Source: Ruminococcus sp. FMBCY1 (GTDB taxonomy: Bacteria > Bacillota > Clostridia > Oscillospirales > Acutalibacteraceae). From it: 64,000 nt of DNA. Positions within the stretch are counted from its first letter, which is position 1, and every line of letters starts with the position of its first letter. The translations under genes and the position numbers were made by a program. Under the pieces are notes generated by a model, which worked only from the letters and a program-made list of their open reading frames with translations, had not been told where the DNA came from and did not search any database. The stretch covers positions 1,178,001 through 1,242,000 of the forward strand of contig NZ_CP074197.1 of the NCBI RefSeq assembly GCF_023921805.1, in the 5' to 3' direction. Shown here piece by piece: positions 1 through 8,432 of the stretch.

Positions 1-696
1 GAAAATGTGGCGCAATTTGAATTTATACCGTATATCTTAAGCAAATGTGCGAGTGTAAGCGATGCAAAAAACTTGCTTGCAAAAATTAATCTCACAGGCA
101 CTCCGTTCAGCGATAAACTTCCGACCGCCGGGCTTCACTGGATAATTGCAGATAAAAACGAATCTATAACCGTTGAATCCGTTGCGGACGGACTTCATAT
201 TTACGATAATCCTGTCGGTGTACTCACTAACAATCCACCGTTTGAAACACAGATGTTTCTGCTGAACAATTATATGTCGCTCTCCGCTAAACAACCGCAG
301 AATACATTTGCAAACGGACTTACACTTAATTCGTACAGCCGTGGTATGGGGGCAATCGGATTGCCGGGTGATCTTTCATCTGCATCACGATTTGTGAGAG
401 TTGCATTTACTAAAATGAATTCAATTTCAGGTGAAAGCGAAAACGAAAGTGTAAGCCAATTTTTCCATATTCTCGGCTCTGTAGATCAGCAACGAGGTTG
501 TTGTGAAGTCAGCGAAGGAAAGTATGAAATTACAATTTATACTTCCTGCTGTAATGCCGCAAAGGGAATTTATTACTACACAACCTATAATAATCATCAG
601 ATTTCCGCCGTAGATATGCACAGAGAAAATCTTGACGGTACAGAGCTTATACGCTATCCGTTAATTACAGAACAACAAATCAATTTTCAAAACTAA
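1..696 (+). CDS. Choloylglycine hydrolase family protein (bile salt hydrolase / penicillin V acylase type), C-terminal part
   Basis: This is the C-terminal two thirds of an Ntn-hydrolase of the linear amide C-N hydrolase family, which cleaves conjugated bile salts or related amides. The reading frame is open to base 1, so the N-terminal nucleophile Cys lies outside the window. Visible family motifs are LTNNPPF (the Asn of the active-site loop), LNNYMSLS and ASRFVRVAF (the conserved Arg). About 232 residues are present against a usual 320-330. Substrate (bile salt versus penicillin V or acyl-homoserine lactone) cannot be decided without the N-terminal half. The stop is followed by a short hairpin-like tract around 697-735, before the convergent permease gene. 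Confidence 0.9.
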   Translation, partial: ENVAQFEFIPYILSKCASVSDAKNLLAKINLTGTPFSDKLPTAGLHWIIADKNESITVESVADGLHIYDNPVGVLTNNPPFETQMFLLNNYMSLSAKQPQNTFANGLTLNSYSRGMGAIGLPGDLSSASRFVRVAFTKMNSISGESENESVSQFFHILGSVDQQRGCCEVSEGKYEITIYTSCCNAAKGIYYYTTYNNHQISAVDMHRENLDGTELIRYPLITEQQINFQN

Positions 697-735
697 AGCA
701 ACAGACCGACACATCAAAATGTATCGGTCTGTACT
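697..735 (+). terminator. Hairpin between convergent genes, probable terminator
   Basis: The sequence CAGACCGACACAT, a short loop, then ATGTATCGGTCTG forms an imperfect stem (702-732) followed by T-rich sequence on plus. It sits between the stop of the hydrolase and the stop of the convergent ABC permease and could serve both. Confidence 0.6.
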
Positions 736-736
736 T

Positions 737-2986
737 TTATTCTGCGTTTTTAAGAGCCTCTTCCATAGGAATTTTTTTAATTTTTCTGAACTGCAGCGCA
801 CCTACAACAGCATATGCAAGTATGCCTAAAACAAGCATTTGAACATAAACCATAGGGTCAATGTAGAAAGTAAGCCAGCCTGAAAAACTCCTGATAATTT
901 CGGAATATATAGCTTTCATAAACAAATACGAAATCGGCAAGCTGATTATTACCGAAAGAATGGCTACAATCGCTGTTGACATAATATAAAGTCTTGTGAT
1001 TTCTCCGTTCTGATAGCCGAGTATTTTTACTATCGAAACGGAATTTGCATTCTTTTCGATTATAACTTTAGAAAGCAGGTAAACAAGCAACATATAAAGA
1101 ACAACGGAAAATACTACAATTATAGGAATCATTCCACCCATTGAATCTGTCATTTGGTCGGAAACAACAGTCAAATCCTTTTGAGTAATTTTGCTTGCAA
1201 TGTACTTATCATCAATATCGGTTATTTCATTATCCGAAAAATATCCGCTGAAATAATCATCGCTTTTTTCAAATTCGTTTCTGAAATTTTCTATATCTGT
1301 AAATACCGCCAGTGATGCGGGATATTTATATGTACCGCTTATTGTCAGTCGATAAGTTTTATCATCATACCTTGTCTTTAAGTCAAGATTATCTCCGACT
1401 TTTAATCCGAATTTTTCCAATACACCCTCGGATACAAAAACAGAATTTCTGTCAACAAAACCTGCTTTTACATAGTCCGAATCCTTATCCACACCATACA
1501 CGGTAATTTCATCCGAATTGTCCGAATTTTCAAAATCGGTTTCGAGTGTGGTTACAGCGTACTTTTCCGCTCCCTTAGTATCTGTTTCAACAGGAACTTT
1601 TAAAACATACTGATAATTACAAATCATATTATCGATTACTTCTGTCTTAAAATTATTTACCAACGGTGTCAATAAAAGACTGAACATTAAAATAAAGTTC
1701 GAGAATAAAATACCTATAAACATAACAATGTAGCCGGATTTATTTTGAAAAATCACACGAAGTCTGAATTTTGTCATAAATTTAAAATCAGGTAACTTCA
1801 CAACCTTTTTCTTCTCTTTTTTGCTAAGGTCATGACGCAAAAATTTAAGAGGCGAAAGCGAAAGCTTTTTGCTGAGAATAAATATATTGACAAGTACCAT
1901 AATTATACAAGGCACAACGGTTGTTATAAAGAAAGCATATGCATTCCACAATGTAACGTACGGTCCAAGGCTGTAACTTCCGTAATAAATATCTGCTATA
2001 ACATTTTTAAATACCGAATATCCGAGAATATTACCGAGTACCGCACCGATAAGAGTAACAATTACAGGCAAAACAAGATAATGTCTTAATAATTCGCCTC
2101 TTGTATAGCCTGATGCTCTGAGTGTACCGATAACAGCAGACTCTTTTTCAATAGTATTTGAAGTAGTAACTGCAAATACAAATGCCATAATAGCAATAAC
2201 GATATATAAAAGAGTTATCATCATAGATGTATCCGAACCGATATCATCACCCGAAAAATGGATTGCCTGATTATCGGGTTCGGCAATAAAGTTTTTGAGC
2301 TCTGCATTTTTTGCAATCAATTCTTTTATATCGGTATTTTTATCGTGCTTTTCCTGTTCTGAATATGAAGCATCGTTAAAAGTGTAAGAATAGCAATAGT
2401 TTAAATTCTTATCGGAAATTTTGTCAAAAGCATTATCTGTTACAGTTGCAACAGTAAAGTTTTGAGCGTCAAACATCATATCCGTATTACTTTTAAACAA
2501 TGATGTGTAATCGGAAAAAGCAACATAACCGCTGACTTTATATTCCTTGCCGTCAAGCGTTACTTTATCGCCGATTTTTATATCATTATTTTCGCTGAAT
2601 AATCTGTCAAGTGCAATTTCATTGTCTGCGTTTGGAAATTCTCCGTCAAAAAGTTCTATCTTATCTACATCATTTCTCATTTTATAAATTCTGTATGTAG
2701 AGCTTTTATAGGTTTCTTCTTTATAAAAATTATCATAAAGCGTTAAATCTTCATCTTCAAGTTTTGTTTTAAGGTCATCGGTCATCTTGCTTTCAAGAAC
2801 GAAATTACCGTCCTCTATATTATTTTTATCAAAACTTTCGTCAAAAGCGGTTTTCATACTTGTACCGGCAACCAAAAATCCTGATACTACTCCGATTGTA
2901 GCCACTAAGAATATAAAAATAACAATATACTTTCCGATATCTCCCTTAAGTTCTCGTGGCAGTCGCTTATTAAGCGGATTCTTCAT
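737..2986 (-). CDS. ABC transporter permease, FtsX/MacB-type
   Basis: A 749-residue membrane protein with one N-terminal transmembrane helix (about residues 20-42), a large extracytoplasmic domain, three helices (about 255-375), a second extracytoplasmic region and a C-terminal group of helices (about 630-740). This is the duplicated FtsX layout of exporters linked to antimicrobial peptide or lipid resistance. It lies 12 bases downstream of an ATPase gene on the same strand, so the two form one exporter and one operon. Substrate is not evident. The start ATG is preceded by GGAGAT on the minus strand. Confidence 0.88.
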   Translation of the reverse strand: MKNPLNKRLPRELKGDIGKYIVIFIFLVATIGVVSGFLVAGTSMKTAFDESFDKNNIEDGNFVLESKMTDDLKTKLEDEDLTLYDNFYKEETYKSSTYRIYKMRNDVDKIELFDGEFPNADNEIALDRLFSENNDIKIGDKVTLDGKEYKVSGYVAFSDYTSLFKSNTDMMFDAQNFTVATVTDNAFDKISDKNLNYCYSYTFNDASYSEQEKHDKNTDIKELIAKNAELKNFIAEPDNQAIHFSGDDIGSDTSMMITLLYIVIAIMAFVFAVTTSNTIEKESAVIGTLRASGYTRGELLRHYLVLPVIVTLIGAVLGNILGYSVFKNVIADIYYGSYSLGPYVTLWNAYAFFITTVVPCIIMVLVNIFILSKKLSLSPLKFLRHDLSKKEKKKVVKLPDFKFMTKFRLRVIFQNKSGYIVMFIGILFSNFILMFSLLLTPLVNNFKTEVIDNMICNYQYVLKVPVETDTKGAEKYAVTTLETDFENSDNSDEITVYGVDKDSDYVKAGFVDRNSVFVSEGVLEKFGLKVGDNLDLKTRYDDKTYRLTISGTYKYPASLAVFTDIENFRNEFEKSDDYFSGYFSDNEITDIDDKYIASKITQKDLTVVSDQMTDSMGGMIPIIVVFSVVLYMLLVYLLSKVIIEKNANSVSIVKILGYQNGEITRLYIMSTAIVAILSVIISLPISYLFMKAIYSEIIRSFSGWLTFYIDPMVYVQMLVLGILAYAVVGALQFRKIKKIPMEEALKNAE

Positions 2987-2998
2987 AAATTCATCTCC

Positions 2999-3697
2999 TT
3001 ACCAATCAAGCTCTTCGGCATTAACTTTTTCGGTATTTTCATATTCTTTACGAATATTTCCGTCTCTGAGTTTGATAACCTTATCTGCCATCAATTTGAT
3101 AGCGTCGTTATGAGTTACGATAATTACGGTGTTTCCGTACTTTTGATTAATGGTTTCGATAAGTTTTAAAATATCCTTTGAAGTTTTATAATCAAGCGCA
3201 CCTGTCGGTTCATCACAGAGTAAAATATCGGGATTCTTTACAATTGCTCTGCCTATTGATGTTCTCTGCTGCTGACCGCCAGAAAGCTGACTCGGAACTT
3301 TATCCTTGTGTTCCCACAAACCGAGAGTATGCAAAAGTTCATCTGTATCAAGAGGATTTTTGCTTAAAAATGCTCCTACCTCTATATTTTCTTTTACAGT
3401 AAGATTCGGAATTAAATTATAGAACTGAAATACATAACCGAGATGATTTCTTCTGTAAAGCGAAAGCTGCTTTTCGTTCATATCTTCGATTTTACTGCTG
3501 TCAATGGCAATGCTGCCGCCATCGGCTTTTTCTATACCGCCGATAATGTTGAGCAAGGTTGACTTACCCGAACCTGACGGGCCGAGCAAAACGCAAATCT
3601 TGCCTTTCTCAACTCCGGTGGTAATACCTTTTAATACCTTTGTACGATTTTCCCCTGTACCGTAATACTTTTCTATACTCTTAATTTCAAGAAACAT
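2999..3697 (-). CDS. ABC transporter ATP-binding protein (MacB/LolD-type)
   Basis: A 232-residue ATPase that powers the adjacent FtsX-type permease at the cytoplasmic face. Walker A is GPSGSGKST (about residues 39-47), the signature is LSGGQQQR (about 138-145) and Walker B is ILLCDEPTGALD. This combination is typical of the MacB-like exporter subfamily. The start ATG follows an AGGAGG site. Upstream lie a good promoter (3758-3786) and a dyad (3721-3748) between promoter and start, which suggests repression by a local regulator. No regulator gene is adjacent. Confidence 0.92.
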   Translation of the reverse strand: MFLEIKSIEKYYGTGENRTKVLKGITTGVEKGKICVLLGPSGSGKSTLLNIIGGIEKADGGSIAIDSSKIEDMNEKQLSLYRRNHLGYVFQFYNLIPNLTVKENIEVGAFLSKNPLDTDELLHTLGLWEHKDKVPSQLSGGQQQRTSIGRAIVKNPDILLCDEPTGALDYKTSKDILKLIETINQKYGNTVIIVTHNDAIKLMADKVIKLRDGNIRKEYENTEKVNAEELDW

Positions 3698-3720
3698 AAA
3701 TTACCTCCTGCTATTTATAT

Positions 3721-3748
3721 GAATATATGTTTATTTGTTCATATGTTC
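3721..3748. promoter_or_regulatory. Dyad between promoter and start of the ABC exporter operon, candidate operator
   Basis: GAATATATG and CATATGTTC form 9-base arms with one mismatch and a 10-base spacer. The site lies downstream of the -10 element and upstream of the ribosome binding site of the ATPase gene, the usual place for a TetR- or MarR-type operator. The regulator is unknown. Confidence 0.4.
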
Positions 3749-3757
3749 AATGATAAG

Positions 3758-3786
3758 AATTTAACATACAAAGCAAATATTGTCAA
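3758..3786 (-). promoter_or_regulatory. Promoter of the ABC exporter operon
   Basis: On the minus strand TTGACA (3781-3786) is followed by a 17-base spacer and TAAATT (3758-3763). It reads into the ATPase gene. Confidence 0.6.
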
Positions 3787-3821
3787 GTAAAAAATAAATA
3801 AAAGTTATTTTAAAAATTCAT

Positions 3822-3844
3822 TTAGTTAGTTTTAACTAACCTAA
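3822..3844. promoter_or_regulatory. TTAG/CTAA inverted repeat, candidate metal-regulator (DtxR-like) box
   Basis: GTTAGTT and AACTAAC are perfect 7-base arms separated by TT (3825-3840), flanked by TTA and CTAA. The shape resembles DtxR/IdeR-family boxes. A related GTTAG-N6-CTAAC site lies directly upstream of the neighbouring metal-domain gene (4291-4306). It is 36 bases upstream of the -35 of the exporter promoter. Confidence 0.45.
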
Positions 3845-3895
3845 GTCGTTAAAATTATCTGCTGTGTATGCATTTTGCCGACGCAGCAGACTGTT

Positions 3896-4273
3896 TTAGA
3901 TTTTCTCTGTCTTCATAGGAATATATCCTGCGTTTATTACAATATCTCTCAATTCTTTTTCGGCAATTTCCTGCTTTGTTCTTACATAAGCGGAATTTTC
4001 CGAAAGTTTTACCTTTGCAAGATAATTTTCTTTTGAGTTAAAAGCATTTTCCACACGCATTGCACAGTTTTTGCAAGTCATACCGTCGATTTTTATTTTG
4101 TATTCAAAGCTGTAATTATTCACATTACTGTCCTGCGGCTTAACTTTTTTTATGCTGTCGCCGCCTGTACCGCAGCAACCGCTTTTAAGGTTTTTGATGT
4201 ATTTTAAAACACCGATTACACATATAACAGCGATAACCGCACAAACAATAATTGTAGAAATAATAGATTCCAT
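3896..4273 (-). CDS. FeoB-associated-type membrane protein with heavy-metal-associated (HMA) domain
   Basis: A 125-residue protein with an N-terminal transmembrane helix (about residues 5-24), a Cys pair CC at 33-34 followed by a Gly-rich turn, and a C-terminal HMA domain with the metal-binding motif GMTCKNC (Cys67 and Cys70). The N-terminal part resembles small Cys-rich proteins often found beside FeoB iron transporters, and the HMA domain binds soft metals such as Cu(I). No feoB or copper ATPase is in the window. An AAGGGG ribosome binding site precedes the ATG. The inverted repeat at 4291-4306 suggests metal-responsive control. Confidence 0.75.
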   Translation of the reverse strand: MESIISTIIVCAVIAVICVIGVLKYIKNLKSGCCGTGGDSIKKVKPQDSNVNNYSFEYKIKIDGMTCKNCAMRVENAFNSKENYLAKVKLSENSAYVRTKQEIAEKELRDIVINAGYIPMKTEKI

Positions 4274-4290
4274 AATAACAGCCCCTTGTA

Positions 4291-4306
4291 GTTAGTTTCT
4301 TCTAAC
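4291..4306. promoter_or_regulatory. GTTAG-N6-CTAAC inverted repeat upstream of the HMA gene
   Basis: Five-base arms with a 6-base spacer lie 18 bases upstream of the HMA start codon. The site shares its left half GTTAGTT and right half CTAAC with the stronger dyad at 3825-3840, so one regulator may bind both. Confidence 0.4.
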
Positions 4307-4474
4307 CTTAGTATATCACTCTGCTTTTTCCTTGTCAAATAAAAATATTGTCTTAAAACAGTTCTGTTTTTGTTAAATATAAAAAACTCTTATTTAAGAT
4401 TTCGAGTAAAGTTTTGCAGATTAGAGGTAACAAAATTCTTCCCGAAGAAATTATAAAATTCAACTTAAATTATG

Positions 4475-4490
4475 TGCTAAACTATAAATT
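4475..4490. repeat. Solo end of the interspersed repeat family (low confidence)
   Basis: GCTAAACTATAAATT resembles the right terminal inverted repeat (CTAAACCATAATTT) of the MITE-like elements described below. No matching left end is evident nearby. The rest of 4307-4564 holds only AT-rich sequence and the symporter terminator. Confidence 0.25.
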
Positions 4491-4520
4491 ACCCCAACTT
4501 TTTATAAAAAACCTTATCAA

Positions 4521-4554
4521 AAAACTGCACCCTGTCATATGACAAGATGCAGTT
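4521..4554 (-). terminator. Rho-independent terminator of the symporter gene
   Basis: AACTGCA (4523-4529) pairs with TGCAGTT (4548-4554), with a further inner stem TGTCATATGACA. On the minus strand it is followed by TTTTTT just past the symporter stop. Confidence 0.75.
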
Positions 4555-4564
4555 CCTGTTAAAA

Positions 4565-5920
4565 TCAGATAGTAATAATTCCGCATTGAGTAAGAATTGA
4601 TGTTACAAGAATAATGATAAGGCAAATCGGAGCGACATATTTAATTATTACATTAAACAAACCTTTTCTTTTGAAAGCTTCGCCGTTGCGTGTAACTTCA
4701 TCTGTAATAGCCTTTGGTTTGATAACCCAACCTATAAGAATACAGGTGAAGAACGCTACAATCGGCATAAGAATACTGTTGCTGAAGAAATCGAAGAATG
4801 TCAGAATATCCATTCCGAAGATTTTAAAATCAGACCAGATTCCGTTTCCGAGTGATGACGGAATACCCATCAACAAGCAAAGTCCGATTACGATAAGACA
4901 GCCAACACATCTGTTTACATGGAATTTGTCCATAAGTGAGGAAACTATAGCTTCCATAATTGAAATGGCACTTGTGATTGCCGCAAAGAATACGAGAATA
5001 AAGAACAACAGAGCAACAACATCGCCGCCGGGCATTTGGTCAAATACTTTTGGAAGAGTCATAAACATAAGACCCGGGCCGCTTTTTGAAAGACCTGCCT
5101 CACCGCTGAATACATAAACGGCAGGAATAATCATAAGACCTGCAAGAAGTGCAACGGCAGAGTCAAAAATTTCAATTTGGTTTACAGATTTGGTAAGGTT
5201 GATTTCATTCTTTGTGTATGAACCGTAGGTAACCATAATACCCATTGCAAGGCTCATTGAGTAGAAAAGCTGTCCCAAAGCACCTGCAACCGTCATTAAG
5301 GAGAATTTGCTGAAATCCGGTACAAGGTAGTAGGCAACGCCGTCAAGCGCACCCGGAAGTGTCAGTGCATAAACCGAAATTCCGATTGTAAGAATAATGA
5401 GCATAGGCATCAGAAATTTACTGATTTTTTCAATGCCGTTTTTAACACCTATCAAAATTACGCATACGCTTAATCCCATAAATATAAGAAAGAATACAAG
5501 CGGTGACCACGGATTACCGATAAAGTCGGAAAAATAATTATCTCCTGCCGCTTGTGTAGCAAGACCTTGTGCATATACTGTAACATACTTTGTTACCCAA
5601 CCGCCGATTACACAGTAGTAAGGGCAGATTATGATAGGAACTATAACTGCAAGTACGCCCAAAAAGCCGAATTTGCTGTTGAGCTTTTTATAGGCAAGTA
5701 CAGGGCTTAACTTTGTTTTTCTTCCGATAGCAATTTCAGCGGTAAGCATTGCAAAACCGAAGGTTACGGCTAATATAAGGTAAACCAAAATAAAAATACC
5801 GCCGCCGTACTGTGCGGCAAGATAGGGGAATCGCCAGATGTTTCCGAGGCCTACTGCACTGCCTGCCGCAGCAAATACAAATCCCAGGCCACCGGAAAAG
5901 TTACTTCTTTTCTTTTCCAT
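4565..5920 (-). CDS. Sodium-dependent transporter of the neurotransmitter:sodium symporter (NSS/SNF) family
   Basis: A 451-residue LeuT/MhsT-fold inner-membrane transporter that uses the sodium gradient to import an amino acid or related amine. The N-terminus carries the family hallmark GSAVGLGNIWRFPYL in helix 1, which holds the Na+ and substrate sites, followed by GGGIF. About 11 hydrophobic helices can be counted, which fits bacterial NSS proteins with 11 rather than 12 helices. It is a single-gene unit, with a promoter upstream (5956-5984) and a hairpin terminator downstream. Substrate cannot be inferred from context. Confidence 0.93.
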   Translation of the reverse strand: MEKKRSNFSGGLGFVFAAAGSAVGLGNIWRFPYLAAQYGGGIFILVYLILAVTFGFAMLTAEIAIGRKTKLSPVLAYKKLNSKFGFLGVLAVIVPIIICPYYCVIGGWVTKYVTVYAQGLATQAAGDNYFSDFIGNPWSPLVFFLIFMGLSVCVILIGVKNGIEKISKFLMPMLIILTIGISVYALTLPGALDGVAYYLVPDFSKFSLMTVAGALGQLFYSMSLAMGIMVTYGSYTKNEINLTKSVNQIEIFDSAVALLAGLMIIPAVYVFSGEAGLSKSGPGLMFMTLPKVFDQMPGGDVVALLFFILVFFAAITSAISIMEAIVSSLMDKFHVNRCVGCLIVIGLCLLMGIPSSLGNGIWSDFKIFGMDILTFFDFFSNSILMPIVAFFTCILIGWVIKPKAITDEVTRNGEAFKRKGLFNVIIKYVAPICLIIILVTSILTQCGIITI

Positions 5921-5955
5921 AATAATATATCCCTCATTTAAGAAATTTTTAATTG

Positions 5956-5984
5956 ATTATACCATAATTTTATAAATAAAACAA
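5956..5984 (-). promoter_or_regulatory. Promoter of the symporter gene
   Basis: On the minus strand TTGTTT (5979-5984), a 17-base spacer and TATAAT (5956-5961), about 36 bases upstream of the start codon. Confidence 0.6.
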
Positions 5985-6073
5985 TACATAATGAATATTA
6001 ATTTTTTTAAAAACAAAATATAAAAAAATTGACAGGCAAAGACTATGGTAAATCTGTTGTCTGTCAGTTAAAG

Positions 6074-6499
6074 TCAGCTGTTTAATTTTTGTTTGTAATT
6101 TTTATATCGTACAATAAAGTATATAATACACTCTATGCATACAAAGACAGTAAATATAATTGAAAGATCTGCAATTATACCGAATGCGGCAATTGCAAAT
6201 ACTGCTCCATAGTTTTTAACTGATTCTTTTACCATTGTAATTTGGTTTTGTACCCATATCCATATAAAAATACTGCTTAGTATATTTGATAAAGTCAGAC
6301 CGGCTATACAAATACAAAAGTTTTTATATTCCTTTATCAGCACTCCGAAAATAATTGGTATGATAATTTGAACAAACCACATTATTATTGTAAAATATCC
6401 GCCTGTATTAATAGGAATATATATGCTGAAAATTGATAATGAAAGTATAATACATATGATGAGTTTTATTTTGTTATCTTTAATTATTTCCTTATCCAT
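6074..6499 (-). CDS. Small integral membrane protein of unknown function
   Basis: A 141-residue, strongly hydrophobic protein with four probable transmembrane helices (about residues 11-30, 33-52, 57-82 and 98-130) and short charged ends. I do not recognise a family. It starts 8 bases after the stop of the first LRR protein gene on the same strand, with AAGGAA upstream, so it is probably co-transcribed with the three LRR genes. Nothing in the sequence gives a function. Confidence 0.7.
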   Translation of the reverse strand: MDKEIIKDNKIKLIICIILSLSIFSIYIPINTGGYFTIIMWFVQIIIPIIFGVLIKEYKNFCICIAGLTLSNILSSIFIWIWVQNQITMVKESVKNYGAVFAIAAFGIIADLSIIFTVFVCIECIIYFIVRYKNYKQKLNS

Positions 6500-6507
6500 T
6501 GTTTTAA

Positions 6508-7362
6508 TTATTCCTTTATTTCCGTAAAAGGTATGTTATGCTCGGTTGCATACTGTTCTGCATATGAACCTTTTATTCCATAGATTGTGAGCTTATCACA
6601 GCCTTCAAAGGCATTATCAGCAATATACTCAATTTTATCATAGATAGTAATTTTCTCCAACAAAGTGCAATTTTCAAAAGCTCTCGAATAAATATGTGAA
6701 ATATTTCTGGACAAAAACAATTGTTTTAAGGATGTACAATCACTAAATGTATAATCTTCTATAATTCTAATATTATCAGGAATATTTATGCTATTTAAAG
6801 ATGTGCAACCATCAAAAGCACCGGACGCGATACCTCTAATAGTAATATTATCCGGAATTACAAGAGTCTCTAATGAAGAACAGCCTTCAAATGATAAACT
6901 TTCAATTTTTTTCACATCACCATTAAAATTAACATTTTTCAGGCTTTCACAATTAATAATAGAGAATTGTTTTATGGTACTTGGAAGTTGAATGCTTTCT
7001 AATGAAATACAATTAGTAAAGCAACGGTCACCTATATACTCTATCCCTTCAGAAACGACAATCTCTTTTACTATATCGTTGTCCTCAAACATTCCTTTTC
7101 TTTCCGCACCCCACAAATTATGTCCTGTAATATATCCGCCTAAAGCATTTACTTTATGGAAAAATATTGTTGAAGGAATTACAACTTTCTCTGATGGGTA
7201 GTTTATCTTTACAATTGTTGCCGAATTATTTGTATATCCATCGGTTTCATATGTGTACCCAAACCACCAATGTTCACTTGAACAACTTTGCAACAATATA
7301 AATATCACTAACACTACACAAAATATACCGATAGGTAGTTTATATTTTTTTATTTTTTTCAT
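6508..7362 (-). CDS. BspA-like leucine-rich-repeat membrane-anchored protein, copy 1 of 3
   Basis: An N-terminal hydrophobic segment (about residues 9-27), ending in LLQSCSS, could be a membrane anchor or an atypical lipobox. It is followed by a domain shared with the next two genes (NNSATIVKINYP, VVIPSTI, ALGGYI) and then five to six LRR_5/BspA-type repeats of the form F-x-N/G-C-x-S-L-x-x-I-x-I-P. The end motif LTIYGIKGSYAEQYA is typical of the family. BspA-like repeats form curved surfaces for binding proteins or glycans outside the cell. The second ATG is chosen because AGGTGAT is then 5 bases away, as in copy 3. Confidence 0.82.
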   Translation of the reverse strand: MKKIKKYKLPIGIFCVVLVIFILLQSCSSEHWWFGYTYETDGYTNNSATIVKINYPSEKVVIPSTIFFHKVNALGGYITGHNLWGAERKGMFEDNDIVKEIVVSEGIEYIGDRCFTNCISLESIQLPSTIKQFSIINCESLKNVNFNGDVKKIESLSFEGCSSLETLVIPDNITIRGIASGAFDGCTSLNSINIPDNIRIIEDYTFSDCTSLKQLFLSRNISHIYSRAFENCTLLEKITIYDKIEYIADNAFEGCDKLTIYGIKGSYAEQYATEHNIPFTEIKE

Positions 7363-7449
7363 CATATCACCTTGGTAAAAAATATAAAAATATCAGAGAA
7401 ATAAGCAAGATATTGCATATTCCGCTGACCTTTAACAAACTGCTACTTG

Positions 7450-8379
7450 CTAATTTGTAGGCTCATATGTTGTATCTAATTCTCCAAAAGGTATATTGTG
7501 TTCATTGGCATATTGCTCAACATATGAGCCTTTAATTCCGTAGATTGTAAGTTTGTCACATCCGTTAAAAGCATCATCGTAAATTAGAGTACATTTATCA
7601 TAAATAATAATTTTTTCTAATGAACTGCACTCTCTAAACGCACCTGCACCTATACTCTCAATATTATTCGGAAGTTCAAGACTTACAAGTGAAGTACACC
7701 ACTCAAAAGCGTAAGATTCTATACTCGTAACGCTTTGTGGTATATTGACGGTTTCTAACTGTTCGCATACGCTAAATGCAATCATAGGTATCATCTCTAA
7801 ACGGCTTGGAAGTATTATTCCTTCCAAGCCACTGCCTTGGAAGCAAAAACGTTTAATAATCGTACCATCGTCAACAAAATTTATTTCTTTTAAATTGACG
7901 CAATTTGTTAAAGACAGACTTGTTACAGACCCGGGAATATCAACTTTTTCTAATTTATCACAGTTTCTAATCTCAAGCTCTGTCAACGTATTCGGCAAGA
8001 TAATTCTTTCTAAATTCTCGCAGCCGGAAATTGCTTCGTCTCCTACAATTTCCACACCTTCGGGTATAATTATCTCTTTTACCGTTGAGTTTCCCTCAAA
8101 CATCCCTTCGAAAGTTGTACTGAATAAAATTCCGCCGATTTTTTCTTCACCGCCTAATTTCTTAACCTTTAAAAATGATATAGTTTGGGGAATTTTTACA
8201 ACCTCATTCGGATTTTCCATTCCTATTAATGTTGCAGTGCCATTGAAAAAGTCGCCCTCAAATGTAAATCCTTCTCTGTTGTGTTTTCCGTTAATACTAA
8301 AATATGCAATAGTAAATACAACAACGCATAGACCTAAAACTAAAGCTATAATGCTCGAAATTATTTTCGTTTTTGGCAT
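7450..8379 (-). CDS. BspA-like leucine-rich-repeat membrane-anchored protein, copy 2 of 3
   Basis: A 309-residue paralogue of its two neighbours: an N-terminal hydrophobic anchor (about residues 7-28), the shared N-terminal domain (NGTATLIGMENPNEVVKIPQTI, slightly degenerate), BspA-type repeats with C-x-x-L-x-x-I-x-L-P-x spacing, and the conserved end LTIYGIKGSYVEQYA. It is the most diverged copy: the GGYI/LWG segment is replaced by KLGGEEKIGG. AGGAAGTGAG precedes the ATG. Its role is probably extracytoplasmic binding, with a partner unknown. Confidence 0.82.
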   Translation of the reverse strand: MPKTKIISSIIALVLGLCVVVFTIAYFSINGKHNREGFTFEGDFFNGTATLIGMENPNEVVKIPQTISFLKVKKLGGEEKIGGILFSTTFEGMFEGNSTVKEIIIPEGVEIVGDEAISGCENLERIILPNTLTELEIRNCDKLEKVDIPGSVTSLSLTNCVNLKEINFVDDGTIIKRFCFQGSGLEGIILPSRLEMIPMIAFSVCEQLETVNIPQSVTSIESYAFEWCTSLVSLELPNNIESIGAGAFRECSSLEKIIIYDKCTLIYDDAFNGCDKLTIYGIKGSYVEQYANEHNIPFGELDTTYEPTN

Positions 8380-8432
8380 TATCTCACTTCCTATTCTTTA
8401 GATGAAATAAAATTATATCAACAAACAGTTAC

